Assembly: GCA_964019155.1 (NCBI GenBank)
Contig: OZ025243.1
Coordinates: 37,870,479 to 37,934,478 of the forward strand
Direction of reading: 5' to 3'
Length of the DNA stretch: 64,000 nucleotides
DNA from: Osedax fenrisi
Taxonomy: Eukaryota > Annelida > Polychaeta > Sabellida > Siboglinidae
Below are positions 1 to 13,716 of the stretch, piece by piece; positions within the stretch are counted from its first letter, which is position 1, and each line of letters opens with the position of its first letter. A program made the position numbers and the translations under genes. A model generated the notes under the pieces. The model was not told the DNA's origin. It was given only the letters and a program-made list of their open reading frames with translations, and searched no databases.

Positions 1-111
1 ATAAATATAATAAATTAAACATTAGAATATATATACACATGAATTATAGTCACACACAGAATTAATTATATATTTAAATATCTTTACAACACATTAAAAT
101 GTTATACAAAC

Positions 112-231
112 CTTTATATTTTATTTCATATTCCTTAATGTCTTTTACTGATATGGGTTTAAAGAGAACTCTCCAATACGCATTCCAATCACGATCGTCA
201 GAAATACACTCGTCATCGTCATCAATTTCAC
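112..231 (-). CDS. DNAJC9: DNAJC9-like exon 3 (acidic linker, DRDW block)
   Basis: 120 nt between acceptor CAG (234-232) and donor GTTTGT (111-106). It encodes GEIDDDDECISDDRDWNAYW and then RVLFKPISVKDIKEYEIKYK. It ends in phase 1, so at least one further exon lies beyond the left edge. Confidence 0.9.
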
Positions 232-3200
232 CTGGTGGATCATTAGAAATAACAATATGACAAGATTTATGTAATTAATGATTTAGTTTACTGGAACTTA
301 CCACTCTCGTCGTAAAGGGCTCTTTTATCCTGGTCGGAGAGGATTGCATAGATTTTACCGATGATTTGAAACTTGTGAGTAGATAGTTTCTTTTCTTCAG
401 GTTCAACCCTGTCCGGGTGTACTCTAAGAGAGACGCGGTGATAGGCTTTCTTTACTGTTTATTGGGTTCATTCATATTTAATAATGTTATTTGTGTTTAT
501 TAAAATCAAATAAGTTTACTATAGTTATAATAAATATATTTATAAAAAAATGTTATAGTTTAATTATATAATAATAATCTTATTATAATTATAGGCATAT
601 TCAATAACGAATAAAATAGGTTTTAATTTATATATTAAAAATTATAAATATATATTAAAATTTAATTTATATTCAGTTTCTTTAATTACATGTAAATATT
701 TAAAATATGGATATGCATGTATAATATAGGTAGGTACACGATGTAGTAATGATATGGTACAATAGTGCATTACAGTAGTTACACTAGTAATAAACAACCT
801 AACTTGGAAACAACTAACTTACAAACACTGCACTAGGAGAAGGCAATTATAACAATGACACCTCATAGCAGAGGTATTCTAACAGATAAGTAAAGAAAGG
901 ACTACCAATATTTATTTGAATGAAAAGATTACACTTTTTTAATTAATATTACTTGTATCAAATAGTAAATTCAAACAGTAAAGATTTACATATAATTATA
1001 TGCGACAATTCATAATGTAATACAATATATATATACTATATGAAAACAAAATATATTCATGATCTAAAAGTAATAGGGTTATTACAAAACAATACATCAT
1101 AGGAATCATTAGCTAGAGTTTACTGAGTTTTTAAATACATTTCATAATAACCAGAATTATCTCTACCGAATATTATACCTAGAATATATCCACATTACTT
1201 ACTAGAAATATTTATTATTAAATATTAAGTACAAATATATTATTTATTAAATAAAAGTATATATTTTATTCAAATTTTAATATATATAAATTTATATTTA
1301 TTTTCATATTGATAGCTTATACTGGATCTCCCAGACTATATTAATAACTTAAGTAATATACTTAAAGTAATATACAAAATATCTAGCACTTTCTATTATA
1401 ATACTAAATATAATCTATGCCATTTATCAGATATTTATATATAAGTATGATAAACTGTGAAATTTTATAAAATATTAGCAATATTATAATAATTGTATAT
1501 ATCAATACAAATAATTTGATTTAATATACATTAATTATTATAAAAATAAATGTTATATATTTGCCAATGGGTAAATAATGATATATTGATAAATTTTAAA
1601 ATGGTAGATATTCCATTGTATTTATATTCTAAATGTTATCTAAAATTAAAACATTTGTTAGAACCCTTTTTGTTTTAATGCATATTAATATTTCATATAA
1701 ATCAACAACATTTGAATTCATTCGTTACCCGAAATAGCTATTAATACTTAAGTGGAGGTCATAATATAATGTAATAGAAGTACTTTTTGCAAAATAAATA
1801 TCCCAACTATTATATTATCTGATATGTCAATTACCCTTTTATAATAACAACTGTTTATCTAATATATATCTATTTCAATTAAAAGTAACCATTCTTCTAT
1901 TTAATTTAACCTGAATATTGAAAAATATTATATCAGATTAATATTTGAATTTTGATTTTAATAAAGCTAATATAAATTCAATTTTATTTTTTATTATATC
2001 TATTAAGTTAAATTATTGGTCAAAACAAAGAATATTTTATAATTAATTAAATAAATTACTTATATAATAAATTAATAATATATACTCTTTATATAAATAT
2101 AGAATAAATAAAGTGTTCCCATGAATTATATTGAAAATAATAAAATCTATTTTGAAAATATAAATATTACGAGTTAAATAGAAATTGCTAATAGAAAAAT
2201 TTGATAAACTAGGATAAATACGATATAATCATGTGTTCATGTTAATAAATCATTAAAAATGGCAGAATTTAACATATAGAATTTCTTTGGAAATTCAAAT
2301 AATATTATATGGTTATTTTAATTATGGATAAATTAACTACATTATTACAATAATTGAGTACTTATTTTCGTTAAGTTTTCTTATTCTTATTAAGTTCTAT
2401 TTTGTAATCATATAATATATTGAATACTAGTTAATAATATGTATTAATAAAGTGAATATTTTATAAAAATTGTCAATATATGAATATAATAACTTGCATT
2501 GAGAGATTCCGAAGAGAATTTATAAAAATCTGATTCCAACAGAAATATACAATATCATTTCATGATTGAATTAAGCAATATTTATTAAATGTATATAATA
2601 GTTAAACTTATTCTTTGGTAATTATAATGTTACCAAGGACAAGACGTCTGATGACTCATATTTTATGAAATTTTTATTTTTTCGCTTGAGTGATTTTATC
2701 CTATTACATGATGTCCAGGAGTACAAATTTGAAAGAAAATCAATGTAAAAATTTGTTTTTAAATCAATGATTTCAATATGATTATATTTAATTCATAATA
2801 TACTTTAATACTAATTATATTATATGGAATGTTGACATAAATATTATAGAAAAAAATCATTCAATTCTAACCTACTTCATAAATAAATTCATATTTTTGA
2901 TAAAATATTTATATAGAAAAACAATTAAAAAATATAAATGAATATTTATTTGACAGATACCATCATATCTTCATCATACCATCATATTTTAGATTCACAA
3001 ATTATAAATTATAATTAAATATACCACTGAAAAGTATCTAGTTGCGAGTACAAATAGTTACCATTGTAGAAATAGCGAGTGGATGTCATGTCATTGATTT
3101 TACTATATAATCTATATTTATTTTTATATAGAATACTAAAATATATATTATAGATAATTAATACATCGGTATATGTATTTTATGTTACTATTTAATCCTG

Positions 3201-5464
3201 GTTAAATGCATATAATAAATGTAATGTACTTGTATGATAACTAAACAAATATATACCATTCGATACATGTGTTTATCTCATACTAGATGATAATAGCCAT
3301 CACAGGTGATAGCTAGATGAGATTCCTAATAAATATTTGATACATGTGTGTATACAAGTATTGTCCATGTTTAAATGATTTCATATTAATTACTTTTACT
3401 AGATAATTATGAGGTACACTCCGGTGGATAGCGATGTTTCATCATGTAATCATGTAGTTATTAATATTATTAAAGGGATATACGTGTATTCACATTAATT
3501 TGTTTATTAAATGTTTTTATTTTAAAATAATTATTCGACTGTATATAGTACAATATTTTAATATATAGATTAAAACGATCTAGATAGTATCACAAAATTT
3601 ACAACTCTCCCTTTTTGAATAAGAAAATATATAATATATATTCCTATTTGATAAGACTACTCTGATTTACTGGATCATCTGAACTTTTCAACCGGACTAT
3701 CCTAGAATTCTATTAATAGAATCTAATTTTAATGACTGGCTCATATATTTTTCTTACTTTTGATTAAAAAATGTACGATGCATTCGACTTGCATATTAGA
3801 TTTGTTTAGTTCAATCATTCAAGTACATAACATATATTACATGCATTTAACCAGAATCATATAGTAATATTATAAAATACATACATAAACATATTAGTTT
3901 ACCTATTAATCATAGACTATAATATACATTTAGTAATTATTGCTTACTTCTGGAAAATAAATGTACTGATTATTTAGTCGGGCTCCTAATTGGCCTAGAA
4001 TATAATCTATAAGAGAATATTATAGAGACACAAAAGATTTTGTGAAGCTTTTACTTGTCAAATAGATATATATAGCGTTTAAAACCAAAATATCCTATTT
4101 ATTTTTATATTGGCAATGAACACTTATTTTTCATCATATAAATAATAATTTAAAACATTATTTTACATTTTAAAAGTATATAGTAATTGATACGAATTTA
4201 CATTATAAACAAAACATTATATCTTTCCTTAGAAAATCTTTGGAGACACTAATCATTTTTATATTATAAACATAATATATGACATATGGTAATTATAAAT
4301 GATTTTATCAATATTCTAATTTACTGTATATAAAAATATGTCGTAGAAATAACTTATTTGTCAGGACACTTATAATTTGAGAAAACAATCAATTAAATAT
4401 TTGTTTGAAATTATATATTGTTACACACAAAGTTTATAATTTAAATGTATTTAAAACTCTCTTTTCACAATATAATCATAATTAAAACAAACATACGTAT
4501 TATTTGTTTTTAAATAATAAAAAATATATATGTTTATTATATTTTTTATATCATTAAATTAGTTAATTTAATTAATCTCATTTAAAGAAATATATGAATT
4601 ATTGACTGTAAACTGACAAAATACTATATCAACATGCTAATCATGGATAGTATTGTATACATTGTAAACATTGTATACAATTGTGTTTATATTTTATAAT
4701 CATTATAATGAATTATCTGAAAGTAGGCCTCCAATTTTTATTATAAAAATGTAAGAGATCAAGGTGGGCGGTACTTATATATACACTACTGCACAATATA
4801 AAATAATTACAAGTTACGTATTATTAGATATTTTATAGGCTACTTTGTGATATAATTCATCAAAAAAAATCTGACAAATAAAACAAAACCAAACAAATCA
4901 AACAAATCCACACAAAAAATTGAACTCTGAAATTCTAATAATAATCGGCGGCCTTCTTCGAGATTCACGGTTATAATAATGAGTAAGTGTATATACATTT
5001 AATATAATAAAGTATTAGGTTTTTAGTAATATAATAATTTGATAATTGTATATCGAATAGCGCCCCTTATAATTAGATTATATGAATTATTTTCTTTATT
5101 TTGCGTAATCTATTAATCATTAATTTAATGTCATAATTATATATTTATAATAATGTATTATTTATTAATTAAAGTGTATCGTTATTATAAAGTGTACTAT
5201 ACATTATAATATATAATTCATAAAGTATAGAATATTAGTTTATATTAATATATGTATTCATTGAATTAATAATTATTAAAATATATTTTTTAATTATAAT
5301 TATTATAATAACAAATAACTATTATAATATTTAAATAGCGGCGCCAAAATTACATTAATTAATTACATACTTTCTTTTTCAGTTGCCTTTTTTTTAATAT
5401 TTAGAATATCATACAAATTATCTGAATCGAATAAATCTTTACATTCATCCAAGAGGTGATGCAT
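112..5464 (-). CDS. DNAJC9: DNAJC9-like J-domain protein, 5' part (3 exons, runs off left edge)
   Basis: Joined exons 5464-5371, 454-302 and 231-112 read on the minus strand give 122 residues in one frame, with phases 1 and 1 matching at both junctions. The start ATG at 5464 follows an in-frame TAA and has an ACC context. The N-terminus MHHLLDECKDLF and the J-domain start DNLYDILNI align with DNAJC9. The J domain spans about residues 15-82 and has the HPD motif at 44-46, which stimulates Hsp70 ATPase. After it come YDESGEIDDDDE and DRDWNAYWRVLFKPISVKDI, a block I recognise as DNAJC9-specific (human has DRDWEAYWRLLFKKIS). Known DNAJC9 is a nuclear co-chaperone that binds H3-H4 and recruits Hsp70. 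The C-terminal histone-binding half must lie left of base 112. Intron 1 is 4.9 kb. The gene is divergent from ECT2. Confidence 0.9.
302..454 (-). CDS. DNAJC9: DNAJC9-like exon 2 (HPD motif, J-domain core)
   Basis: 153 nt between acceptor CAG (457-455) and donor GTAAGT (301-296). It encodes KKAYHRVSLRVHPDRVEPEE followed by KFQIIGKIYAILSD and RALYDES, that is helix II, the HPD loop and helices III-IV. Confidence 0.92.
455..5370 (-). other. DNAJC9-like intron 1
   Basis: 4.9 kb of very AT-rich sequence with only short scattered AT palindromes. I see no coding exon, RNA gene or clear transposon end. The slightly less AT-rich stretch 4880-4990 yields no supported exon. Confidence 0.7.
5371..5464 (-). 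CDS. DNAJC9: DNAJC9-like exon 1 (start codon, first J-domain helix)
   Basis: 94 nt, 31 codons plus one base. It starts at ATG 5464 and ends at donor GTATGT (5370 downward). It encodes the N-terminus and the first part of the J domain up to KATEKE. The last base A joins TA of exon 2 to make Ile, giving EKEIKKAYHRVSL across the junction, as expected for a J domain. The coding sequence is very AT-rich, so it hardly stands out by composition. Confidence 0.85.
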
Positions 5465-7818
5465 GGTTATTCCTTAAAGTTTGATAAATAAAGATTGACA
5501 AATAATGTTTAATTAGTTGCTATATATTTTAATTAAAAATCATTGATGAAATAAATACTGGGATTTATAACCAATCACAAACTAATCATAATATATAAAA
5601 TTTCAAAAACTATTTTGGTATGTTATAATTTATCACAATCGTATGAATTAAATATTACTATATTAATATATAGTTATTTTATTTTAATTTATATTTTATT
5701 TAAATATTTAATTATTTTGATATAGATTAAACTATAATTATTTTCGCTGATACACAAATATTCGTATATAATATATATATATATATATATATATCAAAAA
5801 TATATGAAATATTATACATCTCATATTTATTTTAAATGTAATATATTACACACATTTTATACCATGCTAATTATGATAATTAATTTAAATTAATAAAATA
5901 AATAACTTTTTAAATTAATATAATTCAATATTAAACAATTAATGAATACAAACTACACTATTTATTATCGTTTTACTTATTATTTAACTCATTAATCATT
6001 AAATTAATGATTAATAACTTATTAATTTAATATTTTACATTACAATAAATCATGTATTAAATGATATAAAATATATTATAATGATAGAAATAACCATTAT
6101 TCTATATATAATATATAACAATTTTAAAGTGTATAACCTAAATGAATATTTATAAATTAAATTTCAATGATATTGCTCATTTAATGAGTCATTAATAATA
6201 ATATAAATGAGTCATTAAAAATGTGATGAATATAATATTCAATATTATATTATATTATATTCGATATAATATTGTTATTAAAATAATAATTATAATAAAG
6301 AATATTGATTTATATTTAATATATACTAATCATATACTTAGTATGATATACTATGATATACTATGATATACTATGAATATGTATAAGTAATCTACTATAA
6401 TATTATTATATGTTATATAATATATATTTAAAAATATTTAAATCTATTTATATGCATATATATTTTATATTTATATACAAGTATGTGGGTATATTTGGGC
6501 ACAATAAGCCATATAGAGGTTATATCAAAATATAACTATGTAACCTAGTATCATACTAATAATGTGACATACTATCATAGTATGATAATATGATGGTATG
6601 TCACATTATTTAAATGTATATTTAATATAATATTAAATATAATATTTGTGTTCATTGAAATATGAAATACAAAACTTAGTTACTAACTTAGTGACTTTGT
6701 GTAGCACTAACAAATTTAAATTTATCAAATAAGATAAAGTACATCTAAATTTCTATTCAACAATACTAATTATTTTATAAATTAAAATTTATAATAGAAT
6801 TATGACTTTATTTTTTTCTATAGACTAATGTAGAGAAAATGAAGTTTGTATTATTTCATTTAAAACAATAATTAAAAAACATTTTTCAAAATGAATACCA
6901 GTAAACTCAGACCAGGTAAACTCGGACCACTTTTGAAATAAAATTCGGACCACTTTTGAAGAAGATTCGGACCTGTTTAAAATAACTATATATAGTATAC
7001 TTCTATAATATGTGTTAAAGCATAAAGGTGGTCCTAGTTTTCTTCAAAAGTGTTCATAGTTTATTTCAAAAGTGGTCCTAGTTTACCTTGTCCGAGTTTA
7101 CCTGGTACTCGTCAAAATTATTAGTTTTAATATATTTTCTAAATTATATTTTATCTTATAATATGTCATTACATTATATGTCATTACATTTTTATTCCAT
7201 TATTAGAATTAATATATTCTATAATATATCATAACAATTATTTATAATTATCACCGTAAGAATTGTATTTGAACCCTTGAAAAAAAATACATACCTAAAT
7301 ATGAATGTATACATATAGTTATATATATTATATTAGTAACTAATATAAAATTGTTATGTACAAAATATAAAATAGTACATAGTATGTACTACATACCATT
7401 ATAAGTAATTATAGTGCAAATTATATAGAAGTATATAAACATTCATATATATATAATATATATTTGAAATTGATTATGTAATTATCATAATTCATCTGAT
7501 ACATGTAGCAATGGAATCACATGCATATATAACTTATATAATGTTGAGCGCTGCAGGATTCATTGTTCCAATCATTGTTCCAATCGTTGCGTGCAATCAG
7601 TTATTACTTAACCATACCACTGGGGTATTTAGAATCACTCAGCGCAGCATCATTATGTAATATTCCGTACTATTATTAGAAATAAAACTAAATATTACTT
7701 ATTAAGTACTATTATATTTAGTTTATATTTCAGTAGTGCATGTCAGTGCTTATTAACTATTGCTTACGTAATGTTGAATAAAGCCTGATAATTACCACAC
7801 TGAATACTGATCAGATGA
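5465..7818. promoter_or_regulatory. Divergent intergenic region DNAJC9 / ECT2
   Basis: The 2354 bp between the two divergent start codons must hold both promoters and 5' UTRs. A CCAAT box lies at about 5577 on the DNAJC9 side. Two CCAAT boxes lie at 7568-7572 and 7580-7584 on the ECT2 side, about 240 bp upstream of its ATG. Paired CCAAT boxes are common in cell-cycle promoters, but function here is inferred only. The middle is AT-rich with an (AT)n tract near 5771-5794 and a MITE at 6898-7105. Confidence 0.45.
6898..7105. mobile_element. MITE with about 65-bp terminal inverted repeats, TA target site
   Basis: The left arm begins CCAGTAAACTCAGACCAGG. The right end, read in reverse, begins CCAGGTAAACTCGGAC. 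Both arms then continue with ACCACTTTTGAA-type motifs for about 65 bp. TA flanks both ends (6896-6897 and 7106-7107). Size (208 bp) and TA duplication suggest a non-autonomous Tc1/mariner-type element. There is no coding capacity. It sits in the ECT2/DNAJC9 intergenic region. Confidence 0.75.
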
Positions 7819-7885
7819 ATGAAAGTTAACGAGGCGTCAGCAACATCAGACATGTCTCGAGTTAAAGAAGATGTCGAAGAAAAAG
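7819..7885 (+). CDS. ECT2: ECT2 exon 1 (N-terminus)
   Basis: 67 nt, MKVNEASATSDMSRVKEDVE followed by EK plus one base, donor GTTTCG. In-frame TGA at 7816-7818 precedes the ATG. A second in-frame ATG at 7852 is an alternative start. The final G joins AG of exon 2 to give Glu. The weak donor makes this exon less sure than the rest. Confidence 0.65.
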
Positions 7886-10800
7886 GTTTCGCGCGCACAT
7901 ACGTACACGCACAGATATACACACACGCGCGTCGATACATTGATATTACTACTAAACCTAAGAGATCAATTGATACACAACTTCCTGTGTGGCTCAGTTA
8001 GCTAAGGCGTCTTACACACAGGCAGTTGGACATGCTTCAACCCATGCAAGACCAATAACATATGTCTTAAAATAATATTTAGATACTTTTATATCTTATA
8101 TAAGTTGAAAAACGATAGGCTCTCGTTAAAACCATGGATGCCTTAACATGAGGACTCCACCATAATAAATAATAATAACAATATACATATATATAAAATA
8201 TAAAAGGACTCCAATAAAATAACAATAACATATTAAATTAATATTATTAATATATAAACTAAAGCTACATTATCTCCTACATATCACCACCACCATCACT
8301 TTCACCACCACCACCACTCTAATCATCATCCCCATTTCATAGAGGAGTCTCTTATACTGGTGATCGTGGGAACGCAGTGCAGAAGAAATCTAGAGCTACA
8401 GATGTCAGTGAAGGTAGTCCATCATCTTAGTAGCACACCACGATAACATGCCTACAACCATAGAGAGATAATGTACTAGCATTACAAACGTAGCTGTAAC
8501 CATTAGATAATAGTTATGTTTCGATGCACGTATATTACGTGTAAGTGAATATCTGAATATTTGTAAATTTACGAATGCAAATCAGAAATATATCTGTTTA
8601 AGATCTGAATTTTCCAGACAACTTTCGCTAAAATATTAGTTTTAAAACTATAATTACAATAACTATAATGTGTAATGTTAGTTAGTACGAATTATCATTA
8701 GAGATTGCCCGCCTGTAAACACACTGATCATAAAGTATAAGCCCACATGTATAATTCACATAATAGCCATATACAAATAGATATTAAATCTTTACAAATT
8801 GAATGTATGTCAATGTAGTTAATATCATTTATATATGCATCCTGTATGAATGTAGTCTAAATCATATATATATATATAAAGTTTATAAATCCTATATAAA
8901 TGTATTATAGATTGTGTATATTATACAATAAGCAAGACATATACCATCTAGCACACACTCTAGTCTCTCACACAATACCACAACCTATACCTCCACCCTA
9001 CCCCCACCTATACCTGCCCCCACAACCTTAACCTCCACCCTGCCCCCACCACCTACACCCTGCCCCCACCCCAACGCAGAAGTTCCGCGCAGTGATGATC
9101 CGTCACTCTGACACCGGCTTCGAGCACATGCAGGTCACAGCCGACGCAGACGTGATCTTTGTCCTCGAGAACTTTCATGGCGACATCTTCCGCAAGCTGA
9201 CCAAGGCTCGTTGCCACATCGTAGGGCCCCCCATTGTGATCGACTGCGCCCGGCAAGGCCTCGTTAGTAACGCTGCGTTGCTTCTATTGTCTTTGTGCCC
9301 GTCTATTATCATTATCTTTGATCCAAGGGTGCGATTATTGATTATTGATTATCTCTCTTAAATGAAACTCTCGCTAGAAGATTATATTCACTTTTAAATA
9401 ACGTTATTAATGTACACGATATCACACGTTACAATACCTCAACAAACGTAGTGTACGTTACAATAGTAGATATATTCACGTTACATACGCACCGTGTGTA
9501 ATCTGTTAGGACATATAGTCAAAAGTATAACACATATTGCTAACACGTATGCAGTATTGAAATAAACATGAAATAACGTAATATAATGATTACGTAATGT
9601 GAACGTGTATTGAAGACAATCTGTGATGTGATTGCTAGTGATTAATACGCTATTAACCCCCCCCCCCCCCCATCCCACCCCCTCCAGTGATGTCATTGCT
9701 AGTGATTAAAACGCTATAACCCCTCTCCACCCCTACTAGACTATCCCGATCAGAAAGAGGCCTCTCTACTGCACAGCTATGGATCAATTGATCATATGTT
9801 TCACGGGCTTCAAAGTCAAGGAAGAACTGGTAACAATATAGCTTACTACTACTACTACTACTACTAGTACTACTACTACTATAAATGAAAAATTAATATT
9901 TATAAACAATATTTTATCGATGAATAATTTCTTTATGATTAAACATATGATGTACAAATTAATATTTCCGATACGATCATATGTTTAATATTAGTAACAT
10001 CTATTTTCTAACCTAACCTACAGTGTAGGTCCTACACACATCTACACACGCACCTACATATATGCCCTTACATCTACACACTAGTGTTGCGCCCCCCGCC
10101 CCTCGCCCCCTCACCCCCTCACCCCCACCCGCACATCTCACCCCAGCCTATGATTGACAGATGCACCTAGCCGAGCTGATACACAACATGGGAGGAACTG
10201 TACGGCGTCAATACAGCTCCGTCATTACCCATCTGGTTGCTAATCTCACCAACAGTGAAAAGTTTCATGTTTGTACCCTTTCTGAAGTGCTGTTCTTTAC
10301 CCGATACCTCCAAGCTAAATCTACTTAATCCATTACTCGACTACTTGACCTGTTCACCTCTACTTCGTTTATACTATGTGTATCATATACTTATTTATTC
10401 TATATCACCCTTTATAAAGATCACTTTATTTTGATTTTTATAAATTAATTTTAATTTTGTCGATAAAACAATCTATTTATTGTATAACGACTATTTCCTC
10501 ATCGTTGTTCATTAAAGGGCCCTGCCTTAACACGACTAACTTGGATATAACCCTATTTTTAATACTTATCCCAATGTTTTATCTACGTATTATTTTTAGA
10601 ACCCGGCGTCTATTAATAGCCTATGACTAATAATACACATGGGTATATGAGGGTTGTGGCAATATGCACTCACTACCCCCCATCTACAATGCACTAGACA
10701 CCCTAAACGCTGCTATTGTCTGCTATCCCTAGTAACAATAACAGCATTGTTTAACCACCTCCTATCTGAGCATACTGTTCAATTGTTACTACTTACTGTG

Positions 10801-11328
10801 GAGATGTTGTTGTATTCATTGTATGATACATATTCTATACCACTCCTGCAAATATCACATATAGCGTTAGTATCATATTAATATATAGGTAGTCAGCATA
10901 GGTTTGTGTGTGTGTGCTTGCGTGTGTATGTGTGTGTGTGTATGTGTGTGTATGTATGTGTGTGTGTATATGTTTGTGTGTGTAGTAGTAGTAGTAAATT
11001 ATTTATTCACAAAAATCTAAATGTGAACTAAATAGTTTGCAAGCGAGTGGTTGTGAGATGGGAAGTAATATCAGCGATATCGTAATGAGGTTGATAAAGT
11101 AGCAGCATAACAACAGTTTGTATGTACGTGAAGTGAAACCATGTGAAGTAAGTTAGTGTGTTCTGTTCATGTGTCACTAGCAGTAAGTTATGAGTGTACA
11201 TTTGTATATGCAATAGGATGTGTGTGTGTTTATTAGTGTATGTGTGTGTGTTTATTAGTGTATGTGTGTGCCAAGCACGAGCATCACACAAGCAGCACAT
11301 ACCCCACCCGCTGCACTAGTGATGCTCT

Positions 11329-11362
<34 letters not shown>

Positions 11363-13385
11363 GTGTGTGTGTGTGTACAGTGTGTGTGTGTGTGTGTGGT
11401 TATCTGTAGAGGTGCAACTGTAGGATAGCCTGCCTGCCTGCTTACAACATGGCTAAGTGGCCTGTACAGGGCTTCATTACGATGAACTATCACATGTGCA
11501 TTGTAATAGATTACACATACATATATATATAAGCAGTATATGCCTAAATGGTAGAAGATTCATAATATACCGAAATGGTACTAATATTTTTGAAACAATT
11601 TGAAACAAAGTATGAAGTTGTGTATTTTATTTTGTAATGAATTAATATATTGAAAATGATATTACCTACTTAGTTTTCAAAATAAGCATTAGTATTAATT
11701 ATATAAAATAATTATCAACCTACAAATTGCTAATAAGACTATATGTGTGATGTATATGCATTTGATTATAGCATCAATTTAATGTATATGAGCCTCATAT
11801 TATGAGATATATAATGTATTAAATTGAATTTAATCCACTATGAAATAGATATTCATCATGCTGATGACTTGTATTCAATAGAGGCTTATGTGTGTCACAA
11901 TAGAACATAGGTATGGAATCAATGCATTAATCTGGCATGCATGTGTGTATATGAATACAGATGTTTATGTTTAACAATGCATAGTTATACACACTGGATC
12001 TTATACAGGGGCAGCCATGTGTATATTAATAAACATGTGTATATACATGAATACACTGTTGTTAATGCATATGTATGTATATCTATGTATATTGCATGTG
12101 TTCATATGAATACTGATGTTTATGTATGAAGTCATGTACTTAATTATATGTATATGATGTATTTAATATGTATTCTTATTGAAATATAAAGTCATGTATA
12201 ATATTGACATTGTTATATTGTATGAATATTGTTATTGTGAATGGTGTGTGACACATATTTAATTATAGTGTAATATGATTATTATTACAATTATAATAAT
12301 ATGTACAACAATATATATATATATTAACAATAATATATTTAGAGTGACTATTCCATAATTAACAAGACCATTTTATAGATTTAATATTCAATCTAATAAA
12401 AATCTGTAATGATTATTTAGTACACTAAAAGTTATATGAATAACATAAACAGCTTTATTATACATACATATCACATACATACATATGTTAATATGTTTAT
12501 CATTTCAATATAATCCGAATCTACTTTATATTATATTTTAATATAAATAATTACATAGTAAGATTGTTCTAAGTAAAGATATAATACTTATGCGAAATCG
12601 TGTAATTCTATTTTGTGCACAAAACATGAACAGTGCCACCTATTTGTGGTTGTATTTTAACACAAATATGTTTTTTATTATGTAAATTCGTATAAAACCA
12701 CGCTTTTGAAATGAAGAAAAAATGGTTTTTAATTACTATTTATTTGATGAAAACTAAATGTTTATCAGTAATATATAACAAATCAATAAGAAAGTTTGGA
12801 TTTATACATATCTATGCAGGTAGTAAAAGCTAACTGATAATGTATGTGATTTAATAGAATAACGAAAACATTGTTGTATAAAATGCGTTTTGAACCTAAA
12901 TATATTTCAGTGATTAGATATTACTAAAATCAAGGTTTCAGATTACATTGCGTAGATAGGGTTTGTGATATATATACTTCTCAAAATCTTTTTTACTAGT
13001 ATATATTTAAAAATATTATTTTTATATGTTACCTAAAATTTAGATTTAGATTCTAAATATATAAATTTACAAACAAATTAATAATATAAGATTAATAAAA
13101 ATATATATTTGTATAAAATATATCTATATTCGATATATTTTGCTATGGACGTATAGTAGACCTATCCATAAATGTCATTTAGACATGTATCCATCATAGG
13201 AGATCATTATCTACCATATGTGTATTATCTGCGTATGCAATGAATTACATGCAATGATAGTGAGATATTTAGTAATCTTATCTATTACGTGATATGATCA
13301 CTTCTAGTTTATGCGTAGTAGATAATGTCTAGTCCCATTTAGATTGATCACATCCCAGCAGCCTAAGCTCTCATGTATGTATTCA

Positions 13386-13427
<42 letters not shown>

Positions 13428-13669
13428 ATAGTGCTATTATAATACTTACTATTATAATTTATAAACTAATAACTATTATATAAACAAGTTAATTACAATA
13501 TTACAATATCAATTATTTATAATTATGTAATACATTCATATATATATATATATCACTATTATTATTATATTATTATTAAATATCACTACTTATTACTATT
13601 ATTATAATATATTATATGAATAAATGAAATGTGCATTAAATTATGTAATTTGAAGTAAACTTTGTATTC

Positions 13670-13716
<47 letters not shown>

